The notes below the pieces were generated by a model. That model was given only the letters and a program-made list of their open reading frames with translations. It searched no databases and was not told the origin of the DNA. Of a stretch of DNA of 64,000 nt, positions 49,292-62,779 are shown one piece after another; positions within the stretch are counted from its first letter, which is position 1; each line of letters starts with the position of its first letter. Source of the stretch: Quillaja saponaria (lineage: Eukaryota; Streptophyta; Magnoliopsida; Fabales; Quillajaceae). The stretch spans positions 434,001 through 498,000 of the forward strand of contig CM055614.1 in NCBI GenBank assembly GCA_029379385.1, in the 5' to 3' direction. Position numbers and translations under genes: made by a program.

Positions 49292-50818
49292 GGACTTTTG
49301 GACATAAAAGGGTTCAAATCTCACCATTTTTGTTCAGAAGTATTTTTTCACTCTAAAGTCAATATGGGATAAACTTTAAAATCGTATTTTTAAAAATTGG
49401 TTTCTGGTTCTTACCCACCCCATAGCACACACCACACTTTACGAGTGAGCATGAGGAAAAAAAAAAAAAAAAAAAAAAGCTCAAACCGGCTTTTCAAAAG
49501 CCGATTTCAACAAAATTTGTCTCCCATGGGTGGGCCCGCGGGAGACAAAATTTTGATGGACTCAATGGGATCCTGGAAGACAAATATTATATAATAATTT
49601 TCTTTATTATATTTTTATAATTGTATTTATTTCTATTTTGTTTTTTCTACTTTCTAAATTTTACAAATTTTTTATATTGAATATAAAATAAATTATTTGA
49701 CTAAAAAACATAATTATATTAGTATCTACTACAATTTAAAACTAATAAAATATCATATTTTCATTTTCATAATTTACTCTCCTTTCTAGTGCTTTTATTC
49801 TCTTATTATAAAATAAATAATTAATTTCTTTCTTTTTATATATTATTAGAATAGATTTTATTAACAATGTATGAATTTTGTCAAATAAAAGAAATTATGC
49901 AAAGAAAACTACTTTTAACAAAAATAAATAAATTTTGTAAGCTTTGATTTGAAGGTCTCTGTTTTGTTGCCCTCTCCTGTCTTTAACCCATTTCTCTAAG
50001 TAAAGGAGGATAGAAGACTGAAATTGCATTGGTTGTCAGCGTGCAAGAATAGCAAATAAACAAATATCAATCTTATACCTATATACTTACTGTCATATTG
50101 ACCTCAATTTTGTTTTCAACTTCATACTGTTTCAACTTTGAATAATACCTACTGTTTCAACTTTAAATTTATTTGTTTAATTTTTTTTGTTAAAAGTAGT
50201 TTTCTTTGCATAATTTCTTTAATTTGAAAAATTCATACATTGTTAATAAAATCTATTCTAATAATATATAAAAAGAAATAAATTAATTATTTATTATATA
50301 ATGAGAGAATAAAAGCACTAGAAAGGAGAGTAAATTATGAAAAAGAAAATATGATATTTTATGAGTTTTAAATTGTAGTAGATACTAATATAATTATGTT
50401 TTTTTAGCCAAATAATTTATTTTATATTCAATATAAAAAATTTGTAAAATTTAGAAAGTAGAAAAAAAAAATAGAAATAAATATAATTATAAAAATATAA
50501 TAAAAAAATTATTGTATAATATTTTTCTCCCAGGATCCCACTGCTCCCATTAAAATTTTGTCCATCATGGGGGACAAAATTTTGTTGAAACCAGCTTTTC
50601 AAAAGCCGGTTTCAGCTTTTTTTTTTTTTTTTTTCTCACCCACGCCCGTGAGGTGTGTGCTGTGAGGTTCGTGGGGTGACATGGCATGGTGAGTCGGACC
50701 CAGAAACCCATTTTTGAAAATACGATTTCAGAATTTATCCCATATTGACTATTAAAGTAAAAAAATTACCATTTTAGACAAAAATGGTGGGATTTAAACC
50801 CTTATGTCCAAAAGTTCC
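49292..50818. mobile_element. Fold-back, MULE-related non-autonomous element
   Basis: A 1,527-bp giant inverted repeat. The left arm (49292 to about 49935) and right arm (about 50165 to 50818) are reverse complements over about 650 bp, around a spacer of some 230 bp. Ends read GGACTTTTGGACAT inward on the left and GGAACTTTTGGACAT (complement) on the right. Each arm carries GAAACCGGCTTTT-type palindromes (49483-49507; 50586-50614) next to GGGGGACAAAATTTT or a variant, in the same order as the MULE end at 3240-4602. Flanks CCATTCTC (49284-49291) and CCAGTCTC (50819-50826) match at 7 of 8 bases and may be a decayed 9-bp target duplication. It has no transposase. Confidence 0.85.
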
Positions 50819-52500
50819 CCAGTCTCAATGCTCATAGAATATGACAAGTTGCATTTACGTTAGATTGTGATTTCAAAAAAAACATTTTGTTACATATACT
50901 TTTAATTCAATGCTTCTTTTGTAATTTTAAATGTGCATATCTTTTTTATTTAAATTTTTTAAATTTTTTTTACATCAATTCTAATTTTTGACTTGATTTA
51001 AACATATTTATTTTTTCTAATTTTTCATAATTTCTCTCATAAATACTGAATAAATTATTTAAAATATTAATCATTACAATAATTCTTTAATATTATTTTT
51101 TTTAAATTAAATCATTTTTGTTTATATATAAAGATATGACAAATTAGATTTATTCATGTGCTTATAAATTATATTATTTTTTTGTAATATACAGAGAATG
51201 TGAGTACATAAATTAAGAATTTTAAATTAGTTTAGGAACATATATTTTTTAAACAGTAAACAAAACTATGAAGATGAGAAAAAAAATTAATTAATTATTT
51301 TGTAAGTGCAGAAAGACAAAGTAAATATGAGAGAGAATATAATAGGAATTAGATTGAAAATTATAAACTCATTTTTTACGTAATTAATTTATGAAAAATA
51401 TGAGAAAATTTTGGGATGATGTGACAAAATAATATTATTTAAATTAGATGAGAAAGATTTACCAAAAAACATTATTGATGAGAAATAATTAATAAATGAT
51501 GGGATAAGATTATGTTACACATATCTCGACTAATTATATTTTCGATAAATCATCTACGCATGAATTAGAGAATTTAAGAATTTTACTTTCTGCGACCTTC
51601 TCCAAAATATATTCAAACCTAAAAAGTCAATAAAAGAAACATACATTCTTAATGATTAGGTCAATTTCTTACAGACTCAAAATATTATCTAGATTTATTG
51701 ATAATAGTCAACATCATATTCTCTATGCTTTTAATGCATTAATTATATTTATATAAAATCTTATAAATAATTTTTATAACTAAAATTCTGAGGATGTCAT
51801 TTTTAAATACATAGATTTTAGATATCTTCCGTGGATGATTTTCTTCTTTAGTACTTCATGGGAATTGGAATAGGAAGACAAAATAGTTTTTACCCAAAAA
51901 AAGACAAAATAATCAATTGATATTTAAGATTTTTAATATTATAAAATTTTAACCATTTCAATGTAATCAAGAATAATGTATATATGGTAGAAAAAAACTT
52001 ACTTCACAACCTTGATGAGAAAAATGTTAGCTTTTTTTTTCTTCCTTTATATGAACTTAAGAAACACTCGAGCAACAGAACATTTTTCATGTTCACAATA
52101 TGATTTAACCTTCAAAAAGCCATTTTATAATATTATTTTCTATGTAATTTCTATATATATATATATAAAAATAGTTAAGTTTAACGGCCAATTTTAATAG
52201 ATTGGGTAAGAAATATAAATACAAAGTGCTTGATAGATACAAAAGAAAAACATTACACATTAAGTGATAAATTGATGAGAAAAATACAATTATTCTAAAT
52301 TTTATTATGCTTGCATGATAAATTAATTGTGATATTAATCTCACACTCATTGTCTAATTTTTAAATTCAATCATACTTTAATTAAATTTGTCAAATTATT
52401 AAAGATGGAAAATAAAATGTTGATAGATCATGACATATCGATCTTATTGAAGTTGATAATCAAAATATGAGCCAAATTCATTTGTACAAAAATTAAAGTT

Positions 52501-52714
52501 GATCTCACATATTTTTTCTTGATATGAAACAATAGGATGATACTAACTAAATCTTATAACAATTAAAACTTTATTTAATAAATAATTTTATCAATTGAAT
52601 TAGTAATGATCTCACATATTTTTTCTTGATATGAAACAATAGCATGAAACTAACTAATTTTATAACAATTAAACTTTATTTAATGAATAATTTTATCAAT
52701 TAAATTAATAACTT
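52501..52714 (+). repeat. Two-copy tandem duplication, period 107 bp
   Basis: Copies begin GATCTCACATATTTTTTCTT at 52501 and 52608 and run through to TTTTATCAATTRAATTA. Only a handful of differences separate them. Confidence 0.9.
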
Positions 52715-54560
52715 ATTTGTTAAAAGATGTTTGTGTTTTATTATAATCTGGTCATGATTATAATCAAATAATTTAAAGGTTTAGTGTTTGATTATAATTT
52801 AAATCATATTATTTTTTTAATTTTTTGTTTTAATTAAAAAATTAACAATAATTTGATATTAATTTTTTTAATTATAATCAAATTTAACTAAGTAAAAAAT
52901 TATAATATAACTTCAGCAATGACATATTGCTACCCCAATACCATTAATAGATCAGCTACAACTTTACCACCATTTAACTTCTGCTCTATCTTTCATGGCT
53001 ACTAGATAATAATATTATATTAATTTTTAATATTTTGTACATACTTAAATTAAAATTATCAGAACTTAGTACATGACTTTAATTTAATTTTTATATTTAT
53101 ATAGAAAAAACTCCAATTATTTGTATGTCATTTTAAAAAAAAAAGAAACAATATTGAATGGTACGGGGGATTTAGTTCGTGTTATTTTATTTGTGTTGTT
53201 TTATTTAATCATGTTATATAATTTTACAAGAACCCTTTTCCTAGACAATTTATTCATTGATAATTTGGGTCAATTGCATTTTACTGTCATGACCTACCAC
53301 ATGTTTTGTAATAATCTCATAAATTTTTGAATTATGCATAACTCTTTTATTTGAGTTATAATTAGAAAATAACCACCATTAATTTAAATTAGTCATTAAA
53401 TATAACAAATTAACTCATAGAAGACTTAATTACCCTCATATAATTTTTTTCATTTAATATTAGTTTATGTTTTCTCCTTTTTACTTCTTTTTCTTTTGGT
53501 TTTCTATGAAACATAAACTCTTATCTTGATTTAATTTTAGCATACATAAATAATATTTGAATCATTCATAATTTTATTTTTCTTGTCATAATTTTTTTTT
53601 CTTATTTATAAAAATTATTAATGATATTGTTTCAATTTGTGTTTAATGATAATATTTTCATCAAAACTTTTATCTTTCTTATTATTGTATTACATATTAA
53701 AGAATATATTAAAATTGAATAAATAAGAGATTTTAATCGTTAGAAAATGAAAAGATATTAGAAGAAATAAGAGATAGAAATTTAAAAACATAAAAAAAAA
53801 AAAAAAAAAACTTGGCTAGTTTAGTTTGGATGATTGATGGTTATTTGTTAATTATTTGATATTTCATTAGGGTTAATGCAAAATGGTGGTAGCTCATGGG
53901 ATAAAGTGTAATTGTTCTTAAATGTCTGGGTATTACAAAATTTGCTTAAGAAATTAAAATAGTTTCTCATTCTCATGTTTGGACTATTTCTTAAAATATT
54001 GATGATTTTTTTATAAACACTCTTATCAATATCAAATTGCATATTTCATTAGGAAAAAAAAAGGTTTCAACACACAATACAATTTATTTTAGATGCACAT
54101 AATCCTAAATCCCAATTACATATACAAAATCCTAATTTATAGGTGCTACAAGTGAGAACAAGTGAGAGGGATGGTCGGGTTTTGGAGATGAGGGTGGGTA
54201 CCTTCTATTTTATTTTATTTATATATTCAACCTTCATCAAGTTTATAAGTCTTCTGCATCTGTGGAAAAAATTGACCAAAATTTATGTCCGAGAATGCAA
54301 AATTGCTTGAGCAAAAATTTAGTATTTTGTACCAAACATTAAAATATATTACAAACCATATTTTTCCGGATAAAAAAAAAAAAAAAATTATTACCCAGGC
54401 CATACCCAAGGATCCTTTGTAATCTAAAATCCGTTTATAAAAACAAAAGTAAGAATTATATGATTAATAATTTTATTTAAAAAATGAAAAAGAAGAAAAT
54501 AAGTTATTACTATTGTGAGATTGTCACCTGTGAATGTGAAATACTATATAAAATCCGGGA

Positions 54561-54575
54561 GGGGGGGGGGGGGGG
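54561..54575 (+). repeat. Homopolymer of 15 G in the MTA promoter
   Basis: Fifteen G after GGGA, about 250 bp upstream of the MTA ATG. Confidence 0.9.
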
Positions 54576-54824
54576 AGGTTGAAGTAATTAAGAAAGTAAA
54601 AGGGTAGGGCGTCCAAGTCGCCATTCGAAATTCACGAGTCCCCACCTCACCCACACCGCCGCTGCACCGCACGGCTCCACACCCAGTTTGCCAGTCACCC
54701 ACATCGCCGTCAATCATCTCTCCGTGTCCCTAAGACTCTCTGCTCCTGGCTTGCAATCTCTGGTGTCTGATTCTCCGTGTCTATATTACTCGGTCTTTAA
54801 GTCGAATCAGACCTACAGGAAGCC

Positions 54825-57800
54825 ATGGAGACTCGATCAGATGGTAACAAAGACACAATTGCCACCATAAAAGGAAGTCGTCAACAACTTGAACCACGGA
54901 TAGAGTCTCAGCACAAAACCCAGCTAGAACTCCTTGCATCTTTACAAACCATAATCCCCAATGTCGTGTCCTCCGTTGATCTCTCTCTCAAGGTCGTATC
55001 TTCCTTCAATGGTCGCCCCTTTGTAGCCACACCCCCGCTTCCAGACCTTAAATTCAACCCAAAAAAATCAGTTGAACCTACTCACCCTTTAATCCCTGAA
55101 ACCTTCTCTAATCACCCCATTGAATCCAAACCAACAACCCCAAAGACCCAAAACCAAAATCCATCTCTGGATTCTAACCCAGTTGAAATTCAGAAATTTT
55201 CCATTGTTGAGAGTGGGAGTCTGTTGTCAGTGGTTCGATCAATGGTTTCCCTCTGTCTACTGGGACGGGAACCCTTTGCGCCAATTGATTCATCAACAGT
55301 GTTGAGGAAATTGGAAAATGATCAAACAGTGACCGCGATTGAAAAAGCAGCCTTGCGAGACCTTGGAGGGGAGTCAGGAGCGATACTTGCAGTGGAGATG
55401 GCGTTGAGGTCAATGGCTGAGGATAATCGTGGTGTTGAACTGGAAGAGTTTGTGGTGAGTGGCAAGTCAAGGGTTATGGTCTTAAATATAGATCGGAGTC
55501 GGCTCATCAGGGAATTACCTGACAGCGCACAGTTCCAGAAACTTGAATCAAGTTCTGGAGATGGGAATGCGAATCAAAACCATAGTCAGCAAATCCTGAC
55601 TGGTGGAATTGGAGGTCCTGTTCCGATGCCAAATCCTGATATGTGGATGGGACCTGCCGAGCCACATATGACGGGGTTGCCTCCAATGTTTCCTGGGGGT
55701 GGACCGTCTGGTGCAATGATGGTAACACGGGGTGCGCCTAGAGCTATGGGCATGATGGGAGTGCCTAGAGGGATAGGTGTTCCCCCAATGCATAGACCTC
55801 CATTGGGGCCAAGTGCAGCAATTGGTAGCCCTAATGCAATGCCACAGAAACCCAGAACTGAAGAGGATGATATGAAGGATCTTGAGGCATTGCTGAATAA
55901 GAAATCTTTTAGGGAGATGCAGAAATCAAAAACTGGTGAGGAGCTTTTGGACCTCATTCATAGACCAACTGCAAAGGAAACTGCTGTGGCTGCTAAGGTT
56001 CGTAAAATTTTAGTGACTTCTCTTGCAATTGGTGTATGGTTTACATTGGATTTCAGTCTTATTGGAGTCACTGGAAGGAATCAAAGAAAGGGAGGAAGGG
56101 AATTATGGATATAAAATGACTCTCAAGGGATGAGGTTCTCACTTTTTTTTTCCTGTGTGAGACTCTGTAGCTGGTTTGAACGTTCTCTTAATGTTCACTT
56201 GCTCAAAATGTTAAAACTTTCTACCCTGAGACTACACTTATTTTTCCATGATCAAGTGAATTGAATGTCATTACTGATGAAATCTGCAAAAAAAGATTCT
56301 TTGATAAGGGAGACAGCAGTTAGGTAATTTATTGTTCTTTTTAAATTTATTATTTTAGGGAAGTTAAAGAAGATGTTATGTTGCGATCCTGTATTACAAA
56401 AGGTCACATGTATAATGTTTCTGTCTATAGCTTTTAGCAAAGTTGCATCTTTGGCCTACCAATCTTCCTTTTCTGTTATCACTTATGCTTATGAGCTTTT
56501 AGCACATCCCACCTCTGTGTTTACAGTTGATCTTATGATCAGCTAATATGCCTGTTTAATACCCTTTTTTTGTCCAGTTCAAAACAAAAGGTGGCTCTCA
56601 ACTGAAGGTTTACTGTTCATCTTTGACTAAAGAGGATTGCCGACGTCAGTCTGGTTCCTTCATAGCATGTGAGAAGGTCAGTATAGACCGAGTACCATTG
56701 TTTATTAGCACATAAGAATGTATATGTGATCCAGTCTCGTTTCTCTAAATGTTCTATGGATTCTGTAAAAGTTAAGTTTTGTAACACACTCAATGCATGG
56801 CATGCACATGCACTAATGATGCTTGATTCAAAGTCATTCTAGGAAAGCATATGAAAACAGATGTGAAAGAGATTTACCATTGTTTGGAGTTTGGACTCTA
56901 AGGTGGAGTTTTTGGTATTTTCAGCATCTCCTCGGTATGCCCAAGTTCACTGCATGATCTTTTGATGACTCGCTACCGAAGCTCTAGGGGAAAGAAGGAT
57001 GTAAATTGTTTATGGAATTGTGCTTTCTTTGTGGTGATTTGGGGAGTGTTTAGAACATAGTGGACAAATTCTTCGGAATTGTTTTCTACCATGGCTTCTT
57101 GTATCGGATAATTTATTTTTCATGCTTTTCTTTCGTGATTTTCTTCGGGAGCTTTTCAGGGTGTTTCTTTAGTTGATATGCAGCAAGATTGGCAATCACT
57201 TTTGTATTAGGGCCACGCTTTTTCTTGTTTTATTTATGTTTAGGAGGACTTCTTATCCTCCTCTATGTACTTCTTTTATGACTTAATAATATTTGTTTTT
57301 CTATAAAAAAAAAATTGAATATCATTATTTACTTTTGGCATTGCAAATATTCCTTACTAGAGCCAACATGCTAATGATAAATTTGTGGGGGTGGATTGAC
57401 TTCTAACTAAACACAAGCATATTTAATAAATGGCTGGCATATATTCAAATGAAAGAAAAGCATTATATGACCAGTCACACTTTTGATTCCTTTTCTCGTG
57501 AGTTGATTATTGGATTTTGGTTTTTGCCAACACTGATGGTTTGTTATATTTCTGACATAACCTTGGAAAAAATACAATCTATTTATGATTTGTATTTACA
57601 AATTTTATTCTGCACAGGTTCATTTTCGTCGAATTATTGCTCCTCATACTGACATGAATTTAGGAGACTGTTCCTTTCTAGACACTTGCCGTCACATGAA
57701 GGTTTATGTTTTACCTCTGATTTTTCAATGTGTTTCCTTATGAATTTTGCTTAACTTTAGTAAGAAGTGATGTTGTAATTGTGTCTCTTGATAGACATGC

Positions 57801-59395
57801 AAGTATGTTCATTATGAGTATGACCCAACACCTGATGTGCCCCCAGTGATGATTGGGCCGGCTGGTCTTCCACCTCCCAAGCCATTAAAGCCCCAGCGAG
57901 CTGAATATTGTTCTGAAGTTGAACTTGGTGAACCACAGTGGATCAACTGCGATATCCGTAACTTTAGAATGGACATATTAGGGCAATTCGGAGTAATAAT
58001 GGCAGATCCACCTTGGGACATTCATATGGAATTGCCTTATGGGACTATGGCAGATGATGAAATGCGAAATCTTAATGTTCCTGCTTTGCAGACTGATGGT
58101 CTGATTTTTCTTTGGGTCACAGGACGAGCAATGGAGCTTGGACGAGAATGGTACATGCTTATTTCTGATTATGACAATTATAGTTCGATTATAATTTTTT
58201 GTTGGATAGTTTGCATTCCTGCTGAAGCCTTAAGCGTGCTGAAGCCTTAAGCGTGCTCCTTAGTGATGCTCCTATATTAGCTCACATGCATGTCACTGTG
58301 CTTGTTGCAGTTTGGAACAATGGGGATACAGACGTGTTGAGGAGATCATTTGGGTTAAAACAAATCAACTTCAGCGAATAATCAGAACTGGGCGCACAGG
58401 CCACTGGCTCAACCACAGTAAGGAACATTGCCTTGTTGGAATAAAGGGAAATCCAGAAGTAAACAGGAACATTGACACTGATGTTATTGTTGCCGAAGTC
58501 CGGGAGACAAGCCGTAAGCCTGATGAGGTCTGTAGAACATATTTCTTGAAATCCTGATAATACATTCCCTTGGTGCTTTCAGTGGCTTTGTCTCTGGTCA
58601 ATGAAATACACAAAGATGCTTATGTGGTGATTACCATCTTTGAAATAAGTAAGTTATGCCTAGCTTAACACTTGCAAAGTAACAAATTCGTCCTTATACA
58701 GATGTACCCTATGCTGGAGAGGATAAGTCCAAGGACAAGAAAGCTGGAACTGTTCGCTCGAATGCACAACACTCATGCAGGGTTTGTTTTCTCAACTCTA
58801 AGCTCTATTCTAAATTGAACGCCCTTCCATTTGTGTTGTTGAAATCCAATATCATCATGACACTGTTCAGTAAATGAAGGCTTTTCTATCATAGGAATAG
58901 TGTCCTATTATTGGACAAGATAACCCATCACTGCTGTATCTTTACTTTCAAATTGAAATTCCAAGGGTACTTACGTGCCACCCTTGGCTGTCTATATGGT
59001 GTCCATTTGCATTTGTGGGCCTTATGGCCACCAAAATCCTTGAAAAAGTCATTCTCTGCTTCTCTCTGGTGGTATGACATTCTCTAATTGTGGCCCCCTC
59101 CCTTCTCATCAGGTGGATGTCACTTGGTAATCAGTTAAGTGGAGTTAGATTAGTTGATGAGGGACTGAGGGCAAGGTTCAAAGCTGCTTACCCAGATGTG
59201 GAGGTGCAGCCCCCATCACCTCCTAGGGCTTCTGCTATGGAAGTAGACTCTAGCGCTGCTGCTCAAATTAGGAGTCCTTTCGCAGCTACAGAATCCAAGT
59301 CCACTGCAATGCAGTTTGTGGAGACTGCAGGTCCAACAGCTGCTTATGCTTCAGAAGAGAAGGCAATGGCCGTTGAGGTTGATATTGTTGGCTGA
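54825..59395 (+). CDS. MTA: MTA, catalytic subunit of the m6A mRNA methyltransferase (METTL3 homologue)
   Basis: Seven exons give 763 residues: 54825-55997, 56578-56676, 57618-57701, 57795-58150, 58311-58527, 58702-58781, 59113-59395. The N-terminal half (exon 1) is helical, then Gly/Pro/Met-rich (about 265-340). Next come Cys-rich zinc-finger segments (CSSLTKEDC...[27 protein letters not shown]). The MT-A70 domain follows, with the catalytic DPPW motif at 523-526 ([17 protein letters not shown]) and [32 protein letters not shown]. The enzyme transfers methyl from S-adenosylmethionine to adenine N6 in nuclear mRNA, working with MTB, FIP37 and VIR; Arabidopsis mta mutants are embryo-lethal. 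Intron phases all agree. Some introns contain frames that look like extensions but are not coding. Confidence 0.96.
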
Positions 59396-60700
59396 CTAAC
59401 CACGATTCAAATTGACTCTCAAACAGCGTTGTCTTGATATGTTAGTAGAAAGTGACATGTCCTCTTTGTAAGGAACAGTAGTTCAACCTAGAGGGTTCTG
59501 TCGGAAAAGGGAGAAACTCTGATCCAAGATTTAACTAGATGAAGATATGATTGTAAGTTGTAACGTAATGTCAAAAGTATGTAAAAGCTTCAGTTTGCAT
59601 ATTCTTGTCGCTTTGTTTTTTCTTATTTTAATGTCATGTTATTGGTTGCTTTGCTGTAACTATTAAGCTTACAAGATAATCTTCAAGGAGAAGGGTCAAG
59701 TTTTGGTTCTCATTCAGCGTCAAAACTACACTGCATAGTGTCAGCACTTGCAAATTTCTTATACTACACAAACATCGGAGTGTAGTTTGGAATTTAAGAA
59801 ATTTGCAAGTGCTGACAGTATGCACAAGAGGGACAAGTTTGTGTCTTATCAAGAGAAAAAGAGGGATTAAGGATCAGTCTTATTTTTTTCTTCATATTTC
59901 AAATAAATTTTCACTCTATTTTTACTGTTAAATTTTATTTATTTTTCTAAATAAGTTCCAATTTTATTTTATTTTTTGTATTTTTTGAAAAATTAATTTA
60001 TTTAATATTAAAAATAAAAATAATATAAAAAAAGTGTCAATAGAAAATTTAAGTTTTAAAATAAAAAAGAAATTTTTTTTAATAAAAGAGTTGGGAAGAA
60101 TGAAAATTTATTATAAGTATTTGTAATCTCGAGAAAAAAGTATGATTTAGTTTTACTTTTCACTCTTAACGTTCTTAGACTACTCAATGATAATTAATCC
60201 ATGAGCTTTCTCGAATAGCAATGAATGATTTCCCGTATTTGAACATGACAGTCGTTCCAAGTGCAAATACTTTGTAGGGCCGTGGGCAAAATGCACTTTC
60301 AAGCTCGCAAATCCAAAAAAAAGACTAATGAATTAATACATACACTGAGTTTGTTAATTTTGTGACTTAAAAAAAGTTACTTGGATTTCCTTCATGTCAT
60401 TTACTCTCTTTTTTTTCCTTTCATGATGGTTCCAAGTCAGACTGGTAGACCATGTAACAATATTGGGGGATTATCTGGGAAGTTTGGAACTTGGGATACC
60501 GGAAAGGGAATCTGGCAAAACCGTGCGTTACCTTTTCCTTTCTAATTATTTCACTGTTCATAGGATTTTGTCTGTTCATTGCTGTAAGATCCAAAATTAT
60601 GTGGATCTGCACCCCTTTTTTTACAAAAGGTTGCTTGTTCTGTAAGTGCAGGGAACTGTGGACCAAAAGTACAATTTAAAAAATATATAATAATAAAATT
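59396..60700. other. MTA 3' UTR and downstream intergenic DNA
   Basis: MTA 3' end (probably to about 59640), the hairpin at 59732-59824, then A/T-rich DNA. No gene recognised; frames at 60421-60679 show no family features. Confidence 0.5.
59732..59824 (+). repeat. Long perfect hairpin downstream of MTA
   Basis: Arms 59739-59761 and 59795-59817 are exact reverse complements (23 nt, beginning TGTCAGCACTTG). After one mismatch the stem extends six more pairs (TGCATA 59732-59737 with TATGCA 59819-59824). The loop is 33 nt. The size fits a plant miRNA-precursor-like fold or a tiny fold-back element. The expressed strand is unknown. Confidence 0.85.
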
Positions 60701-60772
60701 CCCCGATTGGATTCTAATATACTTGTGTTATTCACATGACGCCACTGAGTACTGCAGATACCACAAATCCAA

Positions 60773-60946
60773 TCAAAAAGACCCAGAGATGGGAAAGTTT
60801 ATTGGCGGTGAAGAAGGAGGAGATGCTGGTATGTTGCCAAATACGGTAGGATAGGAGGGTGTTGATTCTGGTAATGCACTGGGACCATACAGACCATAGG
60901 AGTGTGCATTTGCAGACGCATTTCCAGAAAGCAAATAAATATGGAG
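60773..60946 (-). other. Possible C-terminal exon of an unrecognised minus-strand gene
   Basis: A frame of 57 residues ending in TGA (60773-60775), preceded by an AG acceptor. It is low in complexity but protein-like, with Tyr/Pro/Ser-rich composition (AHSYGLYGPSALPE, PASPPSSPPINFP). No family recognised, and the upstream exon phase does not clearly agree. It could be chance. Confidence 0.22.
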
Positions 60947-61287
60947 CTACTGTTTCTTTTCACAATGGCCCGGCATTTCACATAAGTAGAATTTCCCACA
61001 GGAAGTAATGTTGAACAGAGAGTTTCCATTGTTCATGTACAAGATTGAATCTGTGTGGTTGCGGCTATTGTAGGATTGCTCTGTAACTTGAATCTCTGAA
61101 TCTTGACTTGGTGCGTATAAGAACAATGTACAAAGAGAGGTGAAGGAATTTAAATTAACAACACAATAAGGCCATAAAATATAGGAACATTGAGAGCTAA
61201 TTTTGCCATTTGACGAACAATTCTATATCTTTAAAAGAAAGATGATTGATGTAAAGGGAAGGAATGAACTACTGAAGTGAAAACTAC

Positions 61288-61383
61288 TTGCAGAGAGAAT
61301 CTCCAATCGTAAGAGTATGGTAATTGGCCATTTGATGTAGAAGATTGCTTTCTCCAGTCAGAGGGTTTGAAGGCTGTGGAGGC
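61288..61383 (-). other. Possible internal exon of an unrecognised minus-strand gene
   Basis: 96 bp between a TTTTTCAG acceptor and a GTAGTT donor. The frame is open and plausible (PPQPSNPLTGESNLLHQMAN). No family recognised; another frame is open too. Confidence 0.2.
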
Positions 61384-62779
61384 CTGAAAAAGGTTAAAAG
61401 CTTGAACAGAGCTGGAATCGCAGAATAAGAAGCTGACTAGAAATCTTGTTACTGCTAAAAAAATTCTTCATCTCCTTCCCTTCCTTGTACGGGTTCTTTT
61501 TCATTTTGAATCGAAAGTTCTGCAATTTACTCACAAAATGACTAAGTTTTTCATTTGCACGTGAGAAGAAATCCAACAAGAGAAACCCGTTTTCTCAATT
61601 TAATTTTACAGTATTTTTGGATTGCAATTTGGTTGGATATTTGTAAATATTTTGCAGTTGTTGAATATAATTAAATTTTCTTAAAATTTGGATTGAGTTG
61701 ACGTCGAGTAAATTGAACTAAATTGGATTTATTCAGGTTTGCCTTCATCTTCAATTCAGATTTTCTTAGCCTTCAAATCCTTTGACAATGCCCTCTAATT
61801 AATTTTCTCGCACTGCAATAATGAATCGGGAAAACTTTACCGTTGAAGAAGACAAATCTATTGAAAACTGTTGAAGGCCTGTAACCTCTCTTACCTCTCT
61901 GCTTTTACGCCAAAAAATAACCAAGTTTTTTTCTAGCCATTGAAGAAAGACCCTATTATAGTTAGCTGTCAAAAGAAGATTTAATTGGGAAACTGACAAC
62001 GAAGACCAGTCTTCTTTACTTTCCTGAGAACTCAGTCCCTTACAGTCATATGGGTTAAAAAATAATAAACAACTAAAGCTTTTATTTTTATTTTTATAAT
62101 GAAACGGCACTATTTTATTACTCTCCAGCAATTTACTCTCCATGACATCATCAGTTCACGGTATTCCCTAAGCATCCAAATCTCCGACCTTGTACTGATA
62201 GCAGTGCACTTTTGTTTGCACCACCAACATAACCAACTGTAGAGCCTGCAAGAACCGAAATCGAGGCTTCCTAAGATTAGACATCTTATCCCTCACTGAC
62301 TTTGGAAAATCTCTCTCTCTCTCTATCTTGAATTTAGATATTAGCCGTAGCCTAGAGCCATATTAGCAACTAGGGTACAGGTTAAAGGTAAACACAGCAT
62401 CTAAAATAGAGGTTTAGATTGGGAAATACCTAGATCAATCGTATGGCAAATAATGTGCACATGGGCCAGTTGGACGGACAGCCATTGCATTTGAAGCTTG
62501 GAACTTGAAGGAGGAGAGTTGGTTGTTCTTTTTGTATGAAGGATGATTACCCAGATGAATTAATTATTGACTTCGCGTCATCATTTGGAGTAAAAATAAG
62601 AGGACAGGGCAACCCTGTTTCCTAGCACATCACATGGCTAGGCTTAAGGAATTTTGTCAATCTCTAATAAGTAATTTGATGGAAATATCTAGAAATAAAG
62701 AAAGTCTGCACCCAATGTTAGAAAAAAAGGACAAATATTCAAACCCACAATTTGTTTCGAAATCCTAATGTAGTTCTGA

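Larger units (their letters stand above)
50828..54824. other. AT-rich intergenic region before MTA
   Basis: Strongly A/T-rich, no gene recognised. Contains a 107-bp tandem duplication (52501-52714), a 15-G run (54561-54575) and the MTA promoter/leader (about 54600-54824, GC-richer: CCCACACCGCCGCTGCACC). Confidence 0.55.

Noticed and set aside
55586..55957. 123-codon ORF antisense to MTA exon 1
   Set aside because: It is the mirror of the Gly/Pro/Met-rich coding region; no independent support.
59634..59852. 72-codon minus-strand ORF over the hairpin
   Set aside because: It runs across the inverted repeat and has no domain; the hairpin is the better explanation of structure here.
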